This document shows positions 58,438-64,000 of a stretch of 64,000 bases of DNA, one piece after another; within the stretch, counting starts at the first letter, position 1; the number at the start of each line of letters is the position of its first letter. The notes below the pieces were generated by a model that saw nothing but the letters and a program-made list of their open reading frames with translations, was not told where the DNA came from and ran no database searches. The stretch comes from Pocillopora verrucosa (lineage: Eukaryota > Cnidaria > Anthozoa > Scleractinia > Pocilloporidae). A program made the translations under genes and the position numbers. The stretch is taken from assembly GCF_036669915.1 (NCBI RefSeq), contig NC_089323.1, positions 17,635,587 to 17,699,586 of the forward strand, read 5' to 3'.

Positions 58438-60543
58438 GATAGGGAGATTGATGAAACCCAGGTAGGGATCTTACTCAAGGTAAAACGGCGACATGACAAA
58501 GAATTTCTCAGGCCAATATCATATATATATTTATCCCTCAAGCATACAATTGAATTTACAAGAACACTGAGAACACATCGAAAATTTAAGGGTCCGTAAG
58601 ACTAGCTATCAGGCCATCGGTATATGTTTTGAAAATGATGAAAATCGCTCTCAAGCTTATGTAAAGCTGCCGAACAAAACCGAGGCGGGATCAAACTTAA
58701 CAGTAATCTGCTCTAACTTGTTTTAATTTGATCCCGCCTGATCGAAATAATAACAGGTTTGTGGCTATGCAAACGGAATCCGGGTGATAAATCTAACACG
58801 AGCGCGAACTTAACCGCAAGGTTAATGGTTCTGTTTTTGCTTTTTAATCGTTAAATTTTGTATCTGTTTGTCGGCGATTATCAACTTCAGATGACTGACC
58901 AATAAAGCGATAATTGGAGGTGTCCGTTGTACTAAAACATAGTGTGAATCTCTTATTTATGAAACGTGTGTGCAGTTCTTCTTTCCGTTTCATTTCCTGC
59001 TTGATGCGGTACGGTCAGTATTATAGTCATCATTATGGAAGAGGATATTTTTCTGTTGCATTGAATCTCGTCATAAAGCAGCTGCCAGACGAGGAGTTAC
59101 ATGTTTAAAAGTACAGCGAAAACTGTCGTCCCTGCCGTGTAAATGGTTGGAAAACCTCGAGTTTCAATTTTATAAGCTGTTCACTACCTTAAAGTCGAGA
59201 GAATTTAATAGACAATATGATAGAAAAGTTCTCGTCAATTTAAAATTCAAACCTTCAAATTGAAGTTCTAACTGTTATCTCTCTTTTTGCATCGTCTGCC
59301 ACCCCCAGTTTCTCTCTAAATTTTAAAATAGCGCGAAATTACTTTGCCATTCATCCCACTGAGCCTCTGAGGACCAACTGCCTGCGGGTGAATGAATGAT
59401 ACTTCGGCGAGTTATTTCCCCGGTAAAGCGCTGGAGCATGGTATATGGCCGACCTTGAAGAGCTGTTTTTTCCTGCTCAGTAAAATCTTTCAGTTGCAAA
59501 TTTTTATTGTTTTTATTTGTTTTATTATTCGAATAATATTCTAGGGCCTGTTTGGCACGCACGAACAATTCACGCTGGAAGGTACCAGACTGTTAAAAAC
59601 ATGTCGTACAGCTAGTATCCTTTACAGCATCGGTTGTTATGGAAATTTTCCACAGGGAACATTCAGCGGTTGGACGTGTTTGAATGAATGTTTACAAATG
59701 TCCTACGCAGTAGTTCTTCATATAATCTTTGGTGATAAAACTCATTAGCGTATGATAAACGTATTATACGAGTTCACTCTAATAAAAATACAGTGACCAG
59801 CAATGATAACTTCTAGGAAATTAGACGTTTTCCCACAGTTGTCCTCTTTGCGCTAAATCTCAAGATTGGAGTGATAAGACTCTTATTTAGCGAGGCTTTG
59901 TTGTTTTTCTATCGCACAATATTTCTCTTTGTTGCCATTGAAGCGCTAAAAGGTTTTTTTCAGCTGACATTTTTTTGACGTTGACTTGTGATATAACTCA
60001 CGCTTTAAATTATTGATCAATTAACCTAAGAGGGCTGAATAATTTTCAGGGTGTTAGATTCTCTTCTTGTTCGGTATCACTTTGGTAGTATTTTCAGTTG
60101 GTGCGTAGTTCGAGTGTTTTCGTTTTCTTCCACCATTCGTTTCTGATCTGAGGACATCAATTTCAGCTGCCTTCGGCTTATATCGATTATATGATATAAA
60201 AAACCTGAAACTGTAAACTTCAGTAAAAATAATGGAACACAGCCTTCTCTAAATCTCACGTATTTTTTCTTTTAAAACGATATGGTTACAAAAATCACTT
60301 AAATAATTACAAATTGATTTTAAAGTGGTGATAAGATTAAATTTTCCCGAAATTTTTTTAAAATTTCGTACTACAACCAATCTTTCTGTTACTGACAGAC
60401 CCTCATACAAAGCCCAGTATCGCTGACGGCAAGCAGCTGTAAACTGATGTCGTTTTATTCGAAAAAATTATATATTGTTTCCCACGAAGGATTCCAAGTC
60501 CAACTGAACGTCAAAGACAGCTTGCATGAAATAAAAAATTAAC
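58438..60543. other. Intergenic between ADAM and GPCR
   Basis: No supported gene. It contains a 13-base inverted repeat (58683-58695 and 58727-58739, AGGCGGGATCAAA). ORFs here have no recognisable domain. Confidence 0.5.
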
Positions 60544-61573
60544 TCAGTTTGATTGGCAATAAATTTCAAGAAGCTTGCGAATTGTCAAATCGAAACTTGC
60601 TAACATTATCATTAAAAATGTTCGCATTGCTAATTGAAAAACCCTACTCTCAAATCTGCTTTCGTTCCCAAGTATTTTTCTGATGGTGTTGTACGTTGCA
60701 AGGCGTATTTCTTGCATTCTGAACCAGTACACTACTGGATTTAACGACGAATTCAAATACACAATAGTTGCTCCCCACTCGTAAGCCATTTTTACACCAG
60801 GACTGTAACCAGCTAGAAGGCGAACAGCCATTGCCGTTAAGAACGGAGTATAACAAACGAGAAACATCACTAACAAAATAAACCATGGTAATAACGGACT
60901 TCTTATATTTACTCATATTGACTCCTTCCCACGCAGACCGAGTCTGTGACTGTATTTGTCTCTGATGGCGTCGGAGCACTCTAAACACCTTGATGTATGC
61001 AACGAAAGTTGTGGTCAAAGTCACCGCAAGCACGGGTAATGGAACAAGAGTCCAGTAACGATCCGTGTTCGCCAAGAAGAGGGACACAGCGGTAGAGATG
61101 CAAAAAATCCAGAAAGCGAAAATAACTTTAAAAACGCGCGCAACTGTGACTTTTTCTTTGTAACGAAGGTGCAAGTACAGGGCAAGCACTTTATCCACCG
61201 ATATGGCGCAAATTGTCATAACAGAGACTCCCGCGCATACAAATCCAGCAATCCAGTGAATGAGTCTACCGATGCAGGCGGTATTGGCGCTATTCTTAAG
61301 TTCGGCGATCTTGTAGGTGACGAGCATAGGTTGAGCCATGAGACCGATAATAAAATCGGAACAAGCGAGGCAGCAAATGAGAATGTTCGAAGGCGAATGG
61401 AGAAGCGGCGTCTTCCAGATCACTAGGATCACTACAATGTTCCAGGTGGTCGCCACTACAGAAAACACAGAGTTAAGTACGCAGCAAACGATGTCAGAGG
61501 CAAAGAAGCTTCCTACGCGCGACGGTTCCAAAGTTGCTAGGAAGTAACATCTCTGTGTGTTATTTGAATCCAT
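60544..61573 (-). pseudogene. Class A GPCR with a frameshift in TM6
   Basis: A single-exon rhodopsin-like receptor of about 343 codons, read from the ATG at 61573. TM1 ends WNIVVILV, TM2 has LACSDF, TM3 ends with DKV in place of DRY (SVDKVLALYLHLRY), and TM7 has NSSLNPVVYWFR. The style fits cnidarian orphan receptors of the adenosine/amine/melanocortin-like group. The frame is continuous to KKSVITMVY near 60884; the rest (LVMFLVCYTPF, TM6 to the C-terminus) is in another frame, consistent with two bases missing from a TA/AT step. A fragment lacking TM6-7 would not signal. The remainder is well preserved, so the loss is recent, an allele, or a sequence error. Confidence 0.8.
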
Positions 61574-64000
61574 GAAGGTTTAAGCAATGAGCTGGAAGAC
61601 AGAATTCTTGGGTAAATTCATGCACTTTACCTGCAGAGAAACGTTTGAAAAGCTCGTGCGTAAAACGTAACTGGAGACGTTAAGGAAACGACCAAGCTAA
61701 GGAAACGAACAAGTTGGAACTTTGACTGCTTATTCTGAAACAAAGGCGAAAGTAGCGCGGTGCATGTAATTATGTAGGGGACTATCGAACCTGGAAAATT
61801 ATTTGCGTGATAGAACGGTCACTACTTGAATTTGAACGTTCAACTTACTAATATCTCTTTGTGAGTATCAGTGATAGACGCAAAAATATCTGATCACTGT
61901 GAAAATGAACCCTTCGACAATCGGTCGGCGGTAAATACTCAACTTTCACGTCTGCTATTCGACGTCATTAGCCGATCAATTGTGTTTTTTTTCACTTTCT
62001 CACGGTTTCCAGCTGGGTTCTAGTTAATGACGTTTTTCTTGTTTGCCGCCCACTTTGTTCCATCATCAGCTGCTCGTACCTTTCTCTGAGTCGATCTAAA
62101 TAATAGAAATAACAGCGACACCTCAGCATCGAAAGTGATGTTACATGAATTTCATTATTATTGCATATTCTCGCTAAAAGCCTAATTCTCAGGTAGTTGC
62201 AAACCCTACATGAATAAAAACCATCAGAAAGATGCATCTATTGCCACAGAATTTATTTTCACACTATACCTTCTTGTGTGGGAGTGTCCAGGGTAAAAAG
62301 AAAGCCAATAGCAATGAAGAATTTCAAGTAGCAATTTTTCATACCATACAATAATCAATGGTGAGAAATCCTTCTCCTTATATTCAAATTTTCAGAGCAG
62401 TTTCGTCAGGCTTGTTGTGTTTTTTTTCACTTTCATGGATTGTTTTTAAGCTAACCGGACTGATTTTCAATAGTGAAATTATTTTGTTTCGAGTTGTCAG
62501 AGTCAAGTATCGCAAGTATAACGTTTTCGTCATGATTTGAGAATCTCACAACGTAAATATTTTTTATGCATTTTCTATGAGAATCTCGACCAGTATAAAA
62601 CTGTCCATCATTTCACTTTTGAAATGAATAAGGTTCAGGTCATATTTGACGATCAATTGTCAACAAACGATATGTGTCACGAAGAAATATTTATTTTGAA
62701 GTGGCGTGGAAAAACTCTTTAAAATTATAAAGCAATATTTGACTAAGAAGACTTCGGCTTGGCCTGAACATAAATATAAAAGAGAAGCAAGTCAACAACT
62801 GCATTTGGAGTACAAACTTCTCAACAATTCTTTGACGATCCTTGGTTAAGCGATGTGATCTCCTTTATATCGTTTATTCTTACGAGACTTTGGCGGAGGA
62901 CTTCATTGGTGAGTTTTGTTTTATTTGCGCGAAACTGCTTATTTGAAATATTAAAAAAATACCTCTCGGAAGTGCAAATCAAAATAGCTATTCTTCACTT
63001 TCCCACGTTATACTGATTTATTGCTGGGCCGATTGTGTTTTCCGCCTTGACAGTAAATTAAATCTTTTTACCTGTGCAATCATTCCACGCGTTTCTTTTA
63101 GGGCAATAAAAAAATAGAGACTCTATTCAATTTTATATAATATAAAAAGGAATTGCTTTTTTTTCATTCGCTGCCTAGAAGCACTTTTGTGACAGCAATG
63201 GTGCTTTTTTTTTCCGTTAATGGATTTGTCACAAGATAACTTGGTCGAAATTTTGAGGCTTCACTAATTGTCCCAACTTCATTTGATGTTGAAGGTGTTG
63301 CCAATTTGCTTCCAACAATTAGAAAACGAAAACGTATCTCAAACCCGTCTTATTATGAAATATGTCTTTATTAACTGTAAAATAGTGTTCGCTTTAACAC
63401 GACATTTCTTGCATGACTATGTCAATAATTTTATCGGAAGCGAAAAAAATCAGTGCAACCTCTTGAAGTAAAAGTAAAGAGCGAGGACGTTTTGGGGATA
63501 GTTTCATTATATCGCTCGCCTCGCTTACAACACACAATAGAGACCTTAATCAGTCAGCACGACAATGCCGAGAAAGACGTTGATTAAAAATCAATTTTTT
63601 AATTTGGTTAGAATTAATTACATCCAGCGAATGGATGTATTTCAAGTCTCTAAGAGCGCCCCTCTCAACTTCAGCATAATGCATGTGAGAAGTGTTAAGA
63701 TCGAAATTAAAACATAAATAATTTTCAGTCTGAGTTTCTGTTCTCAGACCACGCACGTTGTCGTTTTGCAGAAGATGGCTAAGAAAAAAATGAGGTTCTA
63801 AAACGAGCTATTGTTCTACTGAAAATATCTTTTATTTTGCCACGTCCTCATTGCCTTCACCGCGTGGTTTGCTCCCTTATGTACTTTGCTTTTTATCAAC
63901 AAAAAATCGTGAGGGAGATGTTAGATAAACAGTTGCAAAATTTAATTAAGTGCTAGAAGCAAGTTCAGGAGTAAACAAATAGGCCAGGTTTACATTGCAA
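61574..64000. other. Intergenic, no coding gene seen
   Basis: AT-rich, with short ORFs lacking domains. A possible plus-strand promoter and non-coding first exon lie at 62775-62908. Confidence 0.5.
62775..62908 (+). promoter_or_regulatory. Candidate TATA promoter and first exon of a rightward gene
   Basis: TATAAAAG at 62775-62782 is followed about 25-30 bases later by a possible initiator (TCAACAACTGCATTTGG). An exon-like stretch then ends at the consensus donor TTG|GTGAGT (62908/62909). No coding exon follows inside the window, so this is only suggestive. Confidence 0.3.

Noticed and set aside
1-64000. Retroelements, endogenous viral elements, CRISPR or operon-like features
   Set aside because: No reverse transcriptase, integrase, capsid or long terminal repeat was recognised, and spaced identical repeats of CRISPR type are absent. 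The mobile DNA I can support is MITE, fold-back and SINE type only.

Overview
The window is animal nuclear DNA: many short exons with GT-AG introns, tRNA-derived SINEs, MITEs and microsatellites. The gene content (clan 2-like cytochromes P450, a linker histone, an ADAM metalloprotease, collagen/Ig/TLDc membrane proteins, a class A GPCR with a DKV in place of DRY) points to a cnidarian, most likely an anthozoan such as a stony coral. That identification is inferred from protein style; no species was established.

Layout. 1-250: first exon of a P450 (minus strand) whose remainder lies left of the window. 2.9-17.4 kb: a plus-strand tandem array of five units of one gene family. Only the second unit (5202-8800) is intact; it predicts a 570-residue type II membrane protein with a short collagen helix, two Ig domains and a C-terminal TLDc domain. 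The other four units are broken or are fragments. 17.4-24.3 kb: repeat-rich, with one candidate minus-strand exon. 24.3-32.5 kb: two more minus-strand P450 genes. The one at 24.3-27.4 kb is dead and carries a TTAA-flanked MITE in its main exon; the one at 28.2-32.5 kb is complete (508 aa). 34.4-35.0 kb: a histone H1 gene with its 3' stem-loop. 37.6-39.8 kb: a two-exon gene of unknown function. 41.8-58.4 kb: a 27-exon ADAM metalloprotease (747 aa) ending in EGF and TSP1 modules. Its introns hold a complete intronless myosin essential light chain-like gene on the opposite strand and a five-exon discoidin/lectin-like block that is out of frame with the ADAM. 60.5-61.6 kb: a class A GPCR with a frameshift in TM6. 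The rest is mostly intergenic.

The strongest candidate for something not previously described is the membrane-anchored collagen-Ig-Ig-TLDc family. TLDc is best known from cytosolic proteins, but here it should sit outside the cell at the end of a collagen stalk. All five introns of the gene are phase 1, so losing whole exons keeps the frame, and the decayed units show just such losses. The discoidin/lectin exon block caught inside the ADAM gene is the second.

All exon joins were made by eye from splice sites, intron phase and family knowledge. The ADAM, P450 and collagen-TLDc models each sum to a whole number of codons with every phase matched, which supports them. No transcript data or database searches were available.
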